Of a stretch of DNA of 27,277 nt, positions 1 through 7,256 are shown piece after piece. This stretch comes from JBIOJB01 sp044450465 (lineage in GTDB: Bacteria; Chloroflexota; Dormibacteria; Dormibacterales; Dormibacteraceae), in contig JBIOJB010000031.1 in NCBI GenBank assembly GCA_044450465.1, forward strand, positions 1 through 27,277, written 5' to 3'. Each line of letters starts with the position of its first letter. Position 1 is the stretch's first letter. The notes under the pieces are model-generated. The model saw only the letters and a list, made by a program, of their open reading frames with translations. It made no database searches and was not told where the DNA came from. The translations under genes and the position numbers were made by a program.

Positions 1-438
1 CCGCATGCACTCGCCGGCTCTTGCGTAGGCCTCTTCGGCAGAGTCCAGGGTGACGGCCCGCTTGGTCAGGCTCCTCACCACCTCGACGTGGTCCATCTCC
101 TGAAGCGAGCCCATGCCCCAGCGTGCGACTGGAGCCCGGCCGCCGATCACGAAAAGCGGGCTGTCGGCGGACTGGGCCTGGGCGAGCGCGGACGCCGAGT
201 TGGTCACTCCCGGCCCGGCCGTCACGGCCGCGATGCCGCACTCGCGGGTGATTTTGGCCCAGCCTTCCGCAGCAAAGGCCGCCGACTGCTCGTGGCGCAC
301 GTCGATCACCTTGAGGTCCTGTTCGGTCGCCCCGGTCAGGATCGGCCAGATGTGGCCTCCGTTGAGGGTGAACAGATGGCTCACGCCGGCGCGCTTAAGC
401 GCCAGGGCGATGAGGCTGCCCGCGTTGGCGCTGTCCAT
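1..438 (-). CDS. Thiamine pyrophosphate-dependent enzyme, N-terminal part (cut by window edge)
   Basis: The first 146 residues of an acetolactate synthase/oxalyl-CoA decarboxylase-type enzyme are encoded here; the rest lies beyond position 1. The start ATG at 438 follows a good ribosome binding site (GAGGGAGG) and lies 10 bases after the stop of the isoaspartyl peptidase gene, so the two are co-transcribed. The translation has the TPP-enzyme N-terminal domain: GGHIWPIL near residues 27-34, RHEQSA at 48-53 with the glutamate (about E50) that activates the TPP ring, and the AVTAGPGVTN segment. This family condenses or decarboxylates 2-oxo acids or acyl-CoAs in the cytoplasm. The substrate cannot be told from this fragment, since the PP domain with the GDG-N metal-binding motif is outside the window. 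Confident for family, not for reaction. Confidence 0.88.
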   Translation of the reverse strand, partial: MDSANAGSLIALALKRAGVSHLFTLNGGHIWPILTGATEQDLKVIDVRHEQSAAFAAEGWAKITRECGIAAVTAGPGVTNSASALAQAQSADSPLFVIGGRAPVARWGMGSLQEMDHVEVVRSLTKRAVTLDSAEEAYARAGECMR

Positions 439-448
439 CCTCCCTCGC

Positions 449-1249
449 CTAGTAGGCCATGGCCCACGGCATCGCGGGCGTGTTGAAAGCGGCTTCGGGT
501 GAGCCCTCGCGGCCCAGAACTATGACTCCGCCCAGGGCGTTCATCGATGAGCCCAGAAGCGCCACGGAGCGGCTCGCCACGTCCGCTGGCGACATGCCGT
601 GCTCCATCTCCACAACCATGAGCCTGGCCAGGGCCAGCCGCACGAAGGCCTCGCCCTGCCCCGTCCCGCAAACGGCGCCGTATCTGTCGTCGGCATAGAA
701 GCCCGCGCCCGGGATGGGCGAGTCGCCGATCCGTCCGGGCAGCTTGCCTGTGATGCCGCCGGTCGAAACCGCCACCGCCAGATGGCCTGACGAATCCCTC
801 GCCACCGCGCCCACCGTGTCAGCGCCGGCCAGCAACCGCTGTCGCTCCCGCTCGGTGATGAAGATCGATGGATCGCAAGTTTCGACGCCGTGGTCCCGCG
901 CGAACCGCGAGGCGCCATCGCCCGCGAGGATCACGTGACGCCCGTCATTCATCACCGCGACGGCAAGGTCGATGGGATGCCTCACGTCGCGAACACCGGT
1001 GACCCCGCCCGCGCGAAAGGCGCGGCCCTCCATGACGCCTGCGTCGAGCTCGGCCACACCGTCGCGGTTGAGACACGCCCCGATCCCCGCATTGAGCAGG
1101 GGCTCGTCCTCCATCAGGCGCACCGCGGCCACCGCCGCGGCTAGAGCGCCCTCGCCAACATGCGCCCAGCCTAGGTCGCGGGCCCGGTCAACCGCCGCCT
1201 GCCGGGCAGCCACCTCGTCGCCAGGGACCGGCCCGGCGCCTCCGTGCAC
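449..1249 (-). CDS. Isoaspartyl peptidase / plant-type L-asparaginase
   Basis: An Ntn-hydrolase of the IaaA/plant-type asparaginase family, which cleaves isoaspartyl dipeptides and asparagine. It begins with the family's HGGAG motif. The autocleavage site and nucleophile threonine are seen in GADTVGAVA (about T144), followed by the conserved STGG, the GDSPIPGAG loop and the GTGQGE segment. At about 266 residues it is slightly short of the usual 300 because the linker before the cleavage threonine is short. The GTG at 1249 gives only VHGGAG; an in-frame CTG at 1277-1279 would add ten residues ending PALIV, the usual beginning of the family, and overlaps the stop of the small gene upstream (CTGA). 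It sits between that gene and the TPP-enzyme gene, probably in one operon from the promoter at 1492-1520. The family call is firm; the start is open. Confidence 0.93.
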   Translation of the reverse strand: MHGGAGPVPGDEVAARQAAVDRARDLGWAHVGEGALAAAVAAVRLMEDEPLLNAGIGACLNRDGVAELDAGVMEGRAFRAGGVTGVRDVRHPIDLAVAVMNDGRHVILAGDGASRFARDHGVETCDPSIFITERERQRLLAGADTVGAVARDSSGHLAVAVSTGGITGKLPGRIGDSPIPGAGFYADDRYGAVCGTGQGEAFVRLALARLMVVEMEHGMSPADVASRSVALLGSSMNALGGVIVLGREGSPEAAFNTPAMPWAMAY

Positions 1250-1275
1250 GATGAGCGCCGGCCGAACCGGCCTGG

Positions 1276-1476
1276 TCAGATGGCTTGAGGTGCGGGCCAG
1301 ATGGTCCGCCGTTCGGCAAACCGGCGCTCGGCGACCCGCCTGCCAAACGGAAAGAGGAGCCGCCGGCCTGGAGAGGCGCGCAGAGGATCTCGCCGTTCGA
1401 TGTAGCGCCGCTCGGTGCCGGCGCGCCGCTCGCTGCTCCGGCGTTCGGGCCCGCGTGGAATTCTCATGACCTCCAT
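1276..1476 (-). CDS. Small Arg-rich protein with ERR repeats, unknown function
   Basis: A 66-residue open frame directly downstream of a good sigma70-type promoter. It contains repeated ERR blocks (PERRSSERRAG, ERRYIERR, AERRFAERR), giving a strongly basic, low-complexity protein without a domain I recognise. Such (D/E)RR repeats occur in small bacterial proteins of unknown role. Two starts are possible: ATG at 1476, very close to the predicted transcription start, or ATG at 1467, which has GGAGG only two bases before it. Its TGA stop overlaps a CTG in frame with the isoaspartyl peptidase. Evidence that it is real comes from the promoter position and that junction; the Arg-rich composition could also be an artefact of GC-rich sequence. 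Confidence 0.5.
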   Translation of the reverse strand: MEVMRIPRGPERRSSERRAGTERRYIERRDPLRASPGRRLLFPFGRRVAERRFAERRTIWPAPQAI

Positions 1477-1491
1477 GTTGACTCGGCGGAG

Positions 1492-1520
1492 ATCCTAGCG
1501 CACGCGACCAGGGTTGTCAG
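1492..1520 (-). promoter_or_regulatory. Sigma70-type promoter for the ERR protein / isoaspartyl peptidase / TPP enzyme genes
   Basis: On the minus strand CTGACA (1515-1520) is followed after exactly 17 bases by TAGGAT (1492-1497). Transcription should begin near 1484-1486, only about ten bases before the ATG at 1476. This is the best complete -35/-10 pair in the window. Confidence 0.65.
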
Positions 1521-1535
1521 GCATTCCGATCACCC

Positions 1536-3143
1536 TCAGTCAGCGTCGGACCGAGCGGCATTGAGCGCACCCAACTTCTCGTCGAGGCGGCGCTCCGACC
1601 GACGGCGCTCCAGCTCATCGCCAGGTCCCATGTCCACAAAAGTGGCATAGCGCGCGAGCCTGGGGTGAACCGCGGTCACGCACCTGAACATCTCCTGGGC
1701 CACCCAGCGGTAGTCCGGATGGCCTTGAGGGGTCGTGCGGAGCTCGCACAGGTGAAAGATCTCCCGAAGGTTCACGCGGAAGTACCACCGCACCCGGAAC
1801 GCCAGCGGAACGATGTACTGAGCGAGAGCGGGCCCGATCTCGCGGTCGAGAGTGTGGTGTGCGGTGGCGGCGGCCTCGACGGCGGCGGCAAACGCTCCGT
1901 CAACGCCAAGCTCGGCCAGACCTCGAGGCAGGTCATAACCCAGCTGCGTGCCCAGCAGCTGGCGCTCCTGTGTGAGCATCCGATGCCTGTGCAGGTCGCG
2001 GTAGGCGGCGAAATTGGCCACGATCTCAAAGGTGTACTCGGCGTGCTCGAACGCTCGAGGGACGCGCTGGCGCCGGTTGGATCGATCGCTCAGCATCGCC
2101 TCCAGCATCGCCTCGAGCGACGCCTCCGCGTCGGCGAGTTGCTCATCGAGGCTCAGGTTGGAGTGTGCGAAAAGAGCGGCGGCCACCACCTTCCGCTCGG
2201 CGTCGGGGTCGTGCTCGACCAAGCGCACGCTGGGGCCCTGTTCCGCGACCGCCGAGCGACGCGCCAGCGCAGCGGCCCGATCGCGAATTCGCGCGATTCG
2301 CGCCACGGCCGGCGCCCCATAGCGCTCGTCCATGGCCCGCTTGACGAATGACGGAATGACCTTGTTCAGCTCCCGGTGAAGGTCCACCGCGAGAGCGCGG
2401 CACTCGGGGAGCTCGTGCGCCGCCATCTTCGTGATGAGGTACTCGAAGGCACGCCCGTTTCCATAAAGGCCGAGGTTGGTGAGCGTGCCCGCCGGCAAAA
2501 GGCCCCGCAGGAGGTCAAGCGCCTTGGCCCGAGTCGCCGACTTCCACGCGCGGTCGGTCTCGCCGTCCTCGAGCGGGAAGCGATCTCGAATCGCGCGTGT
2601 CACCGGCTCGATCAGTGATGAATAGGCTGCGAACAGGGCGTCGGCCGCACGCTCGTAGGCCGGATGCGCCAGCTCGGCGCCTCGGTGGTAGAGGTACCGG
2701 CCGTCGGGCCCGGGCCGGTCGAAACGCACGTAGCGGGTCGACTTTTCCAGCGGCGAGATTCCGACTCGGCTGTCCTCAAGCGCCTTGGCCGCGAGTGTCG
2801 ACGTGCGCTCGACCGCGACATGGGCGCCTGCCAGCTCGGCGACCGAGTCGTCCCCATACCCGACCAGCACTCTCTCGTAGAACTCTTCCGCACGCTTGAC
2901 CGCGACCATGTCGTCGTCGCCGTGAACCTTCCCGGCCAACAGCTCGAAACCCGATTCAGGCGCATTGATGAATTCGTCCAGGAGCACCCGACGAAGGCTC
3001 TTCTCAGTGCGCGAGTAGCGCGAAAACAGAGCGCCCTTGACCACCTCGGGAAGATTGCGAAGGGCGAAAACCGGTTGGTCCAGGTTGGTGAAGTAGGCGC
3101 CCAGGACCCTGGATTCGGCCTCTGTGAACTCGGGGTCCGCCAC
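1536..3143 (-). CDS. Tandem ThyX-like protein (FAD-dependent thymidylate synthase family)
   Basis: A protein of about 535 residues made of two ThyX-like halves; canonical ThyX is 220-250 residues and works as a tetramer that methylates dUMP with methylene-tetrahydrofolate and FAD. Half one shows the GYGDDSVAE segment (about 96-103) and SPLEKSTRYV (about 130-139), matching the dUMP-binding S-x4-S-x-RY part, but the RHR before it is replaced. Half two keeps RHR (about 386-388) and NLREIFHLCELR, like the FAD-binding N-x-R-x-L-x-H region, but the following sequence lacks the serines and S-x-RY. I chose GTG at 3143 because the residues before it look non-homologous and a TACGAT -10 (3153-3158) sits just upstream, suggesting a leaderless start. 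An upstream ATG at 3224 is possible. It may be an active pseudo-dimer or a degenerate paralogue. Confidence 0.85.
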   Translation of the reverse strand: MADPEFTEAESRVLGAYFTNLDQPVFALRNLPEVVKGALFSRYSRTEKSLRRVLLDEFINAPESGFELLAGKVHGDDDMVAVKRAEEFYERVLVGYGDDSVAELAGAHVAVERTSTLAAKALEDSRVGISPLEKSTRYVRFDRPGPDGRYLYHRGAELAHPAYERAADALFAAYSSLIEPVTRAIRDRFPLEDGETDRAWKSATRAKALDLLRGLLPAGTLTNLGLYGNGRAFEYLITKMAAHELPECRALAVDLHRELNKVIPSFVKRAMDERYGAPAVARIARIRDRAAALARRSAVAEQGPSVRLVEHDPDAERKVVAAALFAHSNLSLDEQLADAEASLEAMLEAMLSDRSNRRQRVPRAFEHAEYTFEIVANFAAYRDLHRHRMLTQERQLLGTQLGYDLPRGLAELGVDGAFAAAVEAAATAHHTLDREIGPALAQYIVPLAFRVRWYFRVNLREIFHLCELRTTPQGHPDYRWVAQEMFRCVTAVHPRLARYATFVDMGPGDELERRRSERRLDEKLGALNAARSDAD

Positions 3144-3391
3144 GGCTCGCCTATCGTATCGCCGCCCCGGAATCGCAACGCCGATCGATTTGGGCCGCGT
3201 TGGCCGCCCGCCGGCCCACCACATCTAGGGGCTGGTTGCCCAGGCACCACCGCATATGGGAAGTTGTCCCCGATCTTTCCCCAGCCCTGTCGAGAACCCG
3301 AACCCGCTGGTTAACCTGCCTCCAATTTCGGCTGGGGGTCGGGGGAGGACGTCGTCCTCGAAGGGCGCCTTCGTTCGATTAGCCTCCTCGG
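3144..3391. other. Divergent intergenic region with a short palindrome
   Basis: About 250 bases lie between the divergent ThyX-like and methyltransferase genes. They hold the ThyX -10 and a 15-base inverted repeat at 3345-3359 (GAGGAC-GTC-GTCCTC). Read on the minus strand, this palindrome and its flank (GTCCTCCCCCG) resemble the hairpin of the repeat at 15591-15620, so it may be a remote copy. I see no small gene in the stretch. Confidence 0.5.
3153..3158 (-). promoter_or_regulatory. -10 element for the ThyX-like gene
   Basis: TACGAT on the minus strand ends nine bases before the GTG at 3143. No Shine-Dalgarno sequence lies between, so the transcript is probably leaderless. I see no convincing -35. 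Confidence 0.4.
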
Positions 3392-4162
3392 GTGGACCGC
3401 GGATGGGTCGAGCGGTGGCGATCGATGGTCGAAGCCCGAGCCGGCCGACCCGACCCCGGCTATTGGGACCGCCGGGCGCGCACCTACGCGCGCTCGACGC
3501 GCGCGCAGGCAGACGAGTTCCTCGAGTTTCTGGAACGGCACCTGTCGCCACGAAAGACGCTCATCGACGTGGGAGCGGGTGCCGGCCGACACGCGGTTCC
3601 GCTGGCGGCCCGACTCGAGTGGGTCACGGCGGTTGAGCCGTCGGACGGCATGCGCTCGAACATTGCGGCGACCGAAAACATGACCGTGATTGCGTCCCGA
3701 TGGGAGGATGCCGAGGTCGCTCCGGCAGACATCGTCATCTGCTGCCACGTGCTTTACGGAATCGCCGACGCACCAACCTTCATTGACAAGATGCAGCGGG
3801 CGGCTCGGGAGCGGGTCTTCGTGATGCTCAGGGAGTCGGATCTAATGCACCCGACGGCGCTCATCCGCGCGAAAACGGCCGGCTCCTCGAGTCCCCCTCC
3901 GCCCCGATTCAGCGACCTCTTCATGCTGCTCGTGGAAATGGGGATCATGGCGGATGTGACTTTTCTGCGCTACCCGTTCGTGGCCCGATACGCGGATATG
4001 GAGGAAGCCCTGGCAGACTGCCGGGCAATGCTGGCGGACGGCTTCGACGAAAGCGCAGCCAGAACCATGCTCGACGAGGTCCTGCGACCGGAAGGCAACG
4101 AGCTGGTCTTTCGCGGAGGCGAGGTTGTCTCTGGAGTTGCGCACTGGCTGCCGACGAGATAA
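3392..4162 (+). CDS. Class I SAM-dependent methyltransferase
   Basis: A 256-residue cytoplasmic methyltransferase. After a helical N-terminal segment, motif I LIDVGAGAGRHA (residues 57-68) forms the glycine-rich SAM loop, and the acidic residue after the second strand is E82 in VEPSDGM. The C-terminal third (about 160-256) is the variable substrate-binding part, so the substrate is unknown. The start is a GTG with no clear Shine-Dalgarno sequence. The GNAT gene starts 11 bases after its TAA, and the next two genes follow with very short gaps, so it is probably the first gene of a plus-strand operon. The fold is certain; the role is not. Confidence 0.87.
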   Translation: MDRGWVERWRSMVEARAGRPDPGYWDRRARTYARSTRAQADEFLEFLERHLSPRKTLIDVGAGAGRHAVPLAARLEWVTAVEPSDGMRSNIAATENMTVIASRWEDAEVAPADIVICCHVLYGIADAPTFIDKMQRAARERVFVMLRESDLMHPTALIRAKTAGSSSPPPPRFSDLFMLLVEMGIMADVTFLRYPFVARYADMEEALADCRAMLADGFDESAARTMLDEVLRPEGNELVFRGGEVVSGVAHWLPTR

Positions 4163-4173
4163 CCCTGAGGCCG

Positions 4174-4992
4174 GTGAGGCCGTCTGACCGCCAGCGCGTC
4201 AACGAGATCGCGAAGGACATCTGGGACGGGCATGACTACCTTCCGCGCGTGTTCGACCGCTGGGTCTCCGAGGCAGGAGCCACGTTTCAGGCGGCGGAGG
4301 CCGAGGGCGTAGTCGTCGGCCTGCACCGGCTGCGACCGTACGCACCAGGGCTCATCTGGTACGAGGGTCTTCGCGTTGCGACCACTCACCGCCGACGGGG
4401 TGTCGCGCGGACGATGCTGGCCTCAGCGATTCAAGAGTCCCGCGAGCAGGGCTTCCGGGAGATGCGACTGGCAACGCTTGACCCCCCGGCGATTGCGCTT
4501 TTCGAGTCGGCTGGATTTCAGCGCTCAGTCGAGGTGCGGTGGTGGCGCGCTTCTCGAGTTGAAGGTGGTGAGCCGGCTCGAATCCCGGACGCGGCCGCGG
4601 CGAAAAGGCTGTGGCCTTTTGTCGCCGCCAGCCCCGGCATCGAGCTGTACGGCGGGATATCCCCAGATCTCAACGGCGCGCGCGACCTGAGCGCGGATGA
4701 GCTGGAGCGACTGGCGCAGGCGGGGATGCTGAGGCTCGGACCGGGCGGGCGGGCGGTGGCGGCTATGCGCGAGCCGTGGCGGATCAACCTCGCCGTCGCG
4801 CTGGTGGCGGGCCGCGGCGCCGCGCTGCGCGAGCTCTTGATGGCGCTCAGATTCGAAGCCGACAGCGACGGCGCCGACCACGTCACGGTGAACCTTCCAC
4901 CCGGACACCCTGCCGAAGAGGACTTCCGCGCCAGCGGATACGATTTCGACGATGCCGAACGAAACGCCTTCGTCTATACGCTGAAGCTTTGA
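4174..4992 (+). CDS. GNAT-family acetyltransferase with extra C-terminal domain
   Basis: 272 residues. The first ~130 form a GNAT domain: the acetyl-CoA pyrophosphate loop is HRRRGVA (72-78), followed by the helix and the late motif PPAIALFESAGFQ. The remaining ~140 residues have no motif I recognise and probably form a degenerate second GNAT half, since they end in an ASGYDF-type turn like the usual GNAT C-terminus. The GTG start gives MRPSDRQR. A CTG nine bases upstream would give LRPVRPSDR, which fits the common GNAT opening better, so the start is uncertain. It lies 11 bases after the methyltransferase and four bases before the oxidoreductase. Substrate unknown. Confidence 0.85.
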   Translation: MRPSDRQRVNEIAKDIWDGHDYLPRVFDRWVSEAGATFQAAEAEGVVVGLHRLRPYAPGLIWYEGLRVATTHRRRGVARTMLASAIQESREQGFREMRLATLDPPAIALFESAGFQRSVEVRWWRASRVEGGEPARIPDAAAAKRLWPFVAASPGIELYGGISPDLNGARDLSADELERLAQAGMLRLGPGGRAVAAMREPWRINLAVALVAGRGAALRELLMALRFEADSDGADHVTVNLPPGHPAEEDFRASGYDFDDAERNAFVYTLKL

Positions 4993-4996
4993 GCAT

Positions 4997-6223
4997 TTGA
5001 CCCGCAGGTACGTAGTGCTCGGCAACGGCATCGCCGGCCAGACCTGCGCTGAAGAGCTGCGCAAGGCGGATGCAGAGGCTTCGATCGTGATGATCGCGGC
5101 CGAGCGCCACCCCCTCTACAACAGAGTTGCCCTGCCGAGGTACCTGCGCGCGCAAGTGCGGCGCGAGAAGGTGTTTATGCGAACGGCCGAGGACTATTCG
5201 AAACAGAACCTCGACATCCATTTCGAAACGTGGGCGACGGAGATCGACGCCAGGGAAAAGCTGGTGCGGACGAACCGCGGCCAGGAGTTCAAGTACGACG
5301 CAATCCTGATCGCCACCGGCGGCCGGCCCAAGCCGCCGCCATGGCCCGGCGCGGACCAGGTTTCAACGTGCCTGGGCTTCCAGACACTGGACGACACCGA
5401 CGCGATCATCGAAAAAGCCGACGCCTCCGACCATGTGCTGGTGATGGGTGGGAGCTTCATCGCCTACGAGCTGGCCGAGGGAGTCAGCTTTCGCAAGAAA
5501 CCCAAGGTGACCTGGATACAGCGCGGTCCCTGGTTCCTGCGCTACGTGCTTGATGCCGAGGGGGGGCAGCTCTGCCGCCGGCTGGGCGAGGAGCAGGGCG
5601 TGGAGTTCATCACCTCGGACGAGGTGCAGAAGTTCAGCCGCACCAACGGCCGGTTCACCGGCGAAACGGTGAACGGAAGGAAGGTGGAGTTCGACGTTCT
5701 CACCTATGGTGTCGGACTCGACTACTACACGGAACCAACCGCGGGCACCGGTATCGAATTGAACAAGGGAGTGGTCACAGACTCCAAGCTCCGCACCGCC
5801 GCGCCGGACGCTTACGCTGCCGGCGATGTTGCGGTCTTCTTCGACCTGATGGTCGGCCGCCACAACCAGATGGGCACCTGGGACAACGCCGAGGCCCACG
5901 GCAAGGTCGCGGCGAGGAACATGGCCGGAGCCAACGAGGACTTCTTCGACGTGCCGACGTACACGACGACGATGTTCGGGTCGACGCTGGCCGTCATGGG
6001 AGTCACTCCAGACGTGCAGCCAGGATTGGATTCGGTCCGGACCTTCAGCTTCGAGGAGAAGTTCTACCGCAAGCTGTTCTTCAAAGACGACCGACTCGTC
6101 GGAGCGATCATGATCGGCCCTCCGAAAGGCCGCAAGAAACTGATCGAGATCATGCGCTCGCGCCAGGTGATCGATCGCCCCAAAGAAGAGCTGCTCGACC
6201 CGTCGAACCTGAAAAACGTCTAG
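4997..6223 (+). CDS. FAD-dependent pyridine nucleotide-disulphide oxidoreductase family protein
   Basis: A 408-residue two-dinucleotide-fold flavoprotein like the NAD(P)H-dependent reductases that serve rubredoxin, ferredoxin or nitrite reductase. The FAD loop is GNGIAG at 9-14; the ATGGRPK motif near 105 closes the FAD domain; VMGGSFIAYE near 150 is the NAD(P)H site, with the last glycine of GxGxxG replaced by alanine; AYAAGDVAVFF near 275 is the second FAD contact. There is no redox-active CxxxxC pair, so it is not a disulphide reductase. The C-terminal part with MFGSTLAVMG and the LFFKDDRLVGAIMIG strand fits the rubredoxin/nitrite-reductase-type cap. It starts with TTG, four bases after the GNAT stop, and is likely coupled to it. 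Its electron acceptor is unknown. Confidence 0.9.
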   Translation: MTRRYVVLGNGIAGQTCAEELRKADAEASIVMIAAERHPLYNRVALPRYLRAQVRREKVFMRTAEDYSKQNLDIHFETWATEIDAREKLVRTNRGQEFKYDAILIATGGRPKPPPWPGADQVSTCLGFQTLDDTDAIIEKADASDHVLVMGGSFIAYELAEGVSFRKKPKVTWIQRGPWFLRYVLDAEGGQLCRRLGEEQGVEFITSDEVQKFSRTNGRFTGETVNGRKVEFDVLTYGVGLDYYTEPTAGTGIELNKGVVTDSKLRTAAPDAYAAGDVAVFFDLMVGRHNQMGTWDNAEAHGKVAARNMAGANEDFFDVPTYTTTMFGSTLAVMGVTPDVQPGLDSVRTFSFEEKFYRKLFFKDDRLVGAIMIGPPKGRKKLIEIMRSRQVIDRPKEELLDPSNLKNV

Positions 6224-6243
6224 CCCGGCCGAGCACACGTTTG

Positions 6244-6792
6244 ATGGCCCCGCAGTACGCATTCCTGACCCACTGGAGGCTTCGCGCCACGGCTCAGGAG
6301 GTCTCAGACATCCTCAGCGACGCGCTGGCCCTGCCGCGATGGTGGCCGTCGGTCTATCTCGAGGTGAAAGAGCTTGTCGCGGGTGACCCCCAAACAGGGG
6401 TCGGACGGGTCATCGACCTGTACACCAAGGGCTGGCTGCCCTACACGCTTCGCTGGCGCTTCACGGTCACGGAATCGACCCCGCCCCACGGTTTCAAGCT
6501 CGTGGCGGAAGGAGACTTCGTGGGCACCGGCGTCTGGACGCTGACCCAGGACGGCGACTTCGTCGACGTGACCTACGACTGGAGGATCGCCGCGGGCAAG
6601 ACCCTGCTCCGGGTCGGCACGCCCATCTTTCGCCCGCTTTTCGCGGCCAACCACCGCTGGGCGATGGCGCGCGGTGAAGAGAGCCTCGTGCTCGAGTTGC
6701 GGCGGCGGCGAGCCCGCACCGAGGCCGAGAGGCTGGCCGTGGCCCAGCCGCCAGGGCCGACATTCGCGCGCCGGACGCCGCCCGTTAGGTAG
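6244..6792 (+). CDS. SRPBCC (START/polyketide cyclase-like) family protein
   Basis: About 182 residues. The pattern of aromatic residues and strands (THWRLRATAQEVSDIL, LPRWWPSVY, GVGRVIDLYTKGWLPY, TLRWRFTVTES, DVTYDWRI) is that of the SRPBCC helix-grip fold, which encloses a hydrophobic ligand. No catalytic residues can be pointed to, and the ligand is unknown. ATG at 6244 is preferred over TTG at 6241. It lies 20 bases after the flavoprotein gene and is likely the last gene of that operon. Its stop codon TAG overlaps the -10-like TAGTAT in front of the next gene. Confidence 0.82.
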   Translation: MAPQYAFLTHWRLRATAQEVSDILSDALALPRWWPSVYLEVKELVAGDPQTGVGRVIDLYTKGWLPYTLRWRFTVTESTPPHGFKLVAEGDFVGTGVWTLTQDGDFVDVTYDWRIAAGKTLLRVGTPIFRPLFAANHRWAMARGEESLVLELRRRRARTEAERLAVAQPPGPTFARRTPPVR

Positions 6793-6795
6793 TAT
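6790..6795 (+). promoter_or_regulatory. -10 element ahead of the ClgR-like regulator
   Basis: TAGTAT matches the -10 consensus at four of six positions and lies 17-22 bases before the ATG at 6812. No -35 is visible at the expected distance, as often seen where an activator is required. It overlaps the preceding stop codon and touches the inverted repeat that follows. Confidence 0.4.
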
Positions 6796-6813
6796 CCTTC
6801 GCTGCAGAAGGAT
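6794..6813 (+). promoter_or_regulatory. Perfect 7-bp inverted repeat covering the RBS and start of the regulator gene
   Basis: ATCCTTC (6794-6800) and GAAGGAT (6807-6813) are perfect inverted copies around a six-base loop. The right arm contains the only Shine-Dalgarno-like sequence (GAAGG) and the first bases of the ATG. The element could be an operator or an RNA hairpin that hides the start site. Confidence 0.45.
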
Positions 6814-7237
6814 GTCATTCGCTTACAGCGAATCAGCAGCCACGGTGCGCAGCGCTCTCGGCGCGGTGCTCAGGCGCCGGCGCGAGGCCGCCCGCAGGAC
6901 GCTGACCGAGGTGGCCGGAGAGGCGGGCCTATCCCCAGCGCATCTCTCCGAGGTGGAGCGCGGTCGCAAGGAGGTCTCGACGGAGCGGCTGATCGCCGTC
7001 GGGCACGCGCTCGGAGTCAGGCCGGCAGACATCTACGCCGAGCTGGCGCGCATCCTGGGCGCGGATTCCGACCAGCCAAGCTGGCCCGAGGATCCACCCG
7101 TGAAGCTGCGGCTGGCCACTGCGTCGTTACCGCTCGAGGCGCTCCGAAGCGTCGCCGACTTCAGCGCCTTTCTTGCCATGGCCAACCCACCCCCAAGAGA
7201 GAAAGGTCGTATCGGCTTCGAGCCACGAGCTCGCTGA
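6812..7237 (+). CDS. XRE-family helix-turn-helix regulator, ClgR-like
   Basis: A 141-residue DNA-binding protein. The HTH_3 domain spans about residues 12-75: GAVLRRRREAARRTL, LTEVAGEAGLSPAHLSEVERGRKE, STERLIAVGHALGV. The SPAHLSEVERGRKE recognition region is very like that of actinobacterial ClgR, the activator of clp protease and other stress genes. The tail of about 60 residues is variable. The clpP gene begins 20 bases downstream, which strongly supports this identity. ATG at 6812 is reported because GAAGG precedes it; GTG at 6845 would give a start nearer to ClgR and leave the ClgR-box-like palindrome at 6817-6833 upstream. Autoregulation is an inference. Confidence 0.82.
   Translation: MSFAYSESAATVRSALGAVLRRRREAARRTLTEVAGEAGLSPAHLSEVERGRKEVSTERLIAVGHALGVRPADIYAELARILGADSDQPSWPEDPPVKLRLATASLPLEALRSVADFSAFLAMANPPPREKGRIGFEPRAR
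6817..6833 (+). promoter_or_regulatory. ClgR-box-like palindrome
   Basis: ATTCGCT and AGCGAAT flank TAC as a perfect 7-bp inverted repeat. The core CGCTTACAGCG fits the published actinobacterial ClgR core CGCYNANRGCG, as I recall it. It lies just inside the reported regulator ORF, or just upstream if the GTG at 6845 is the real start. Confidence 0.5.
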
Positions 7238-7242
7238 TGAAC

Positions 7243-7248
7243 AGGAGG
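7243..7248 (+). promoter_or_regulatory. Ribosome binding site that fixes the clpP start
   Basis: A perfect AGGAGG lies eight bases before GTG 7257. It decides against the longer open frame that begins at 7173 inside the regulator gene. Confidence 0.8.
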
Positions 7249-7256
7249 TGACGCAC

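Noticed and set aside
1665..2351. Plus-strand 228-residue frame opposite the ThyX-like gene.
   Set aside because: Antisense shadow of a clear minus-strand coding sequence; no start signal or family features.
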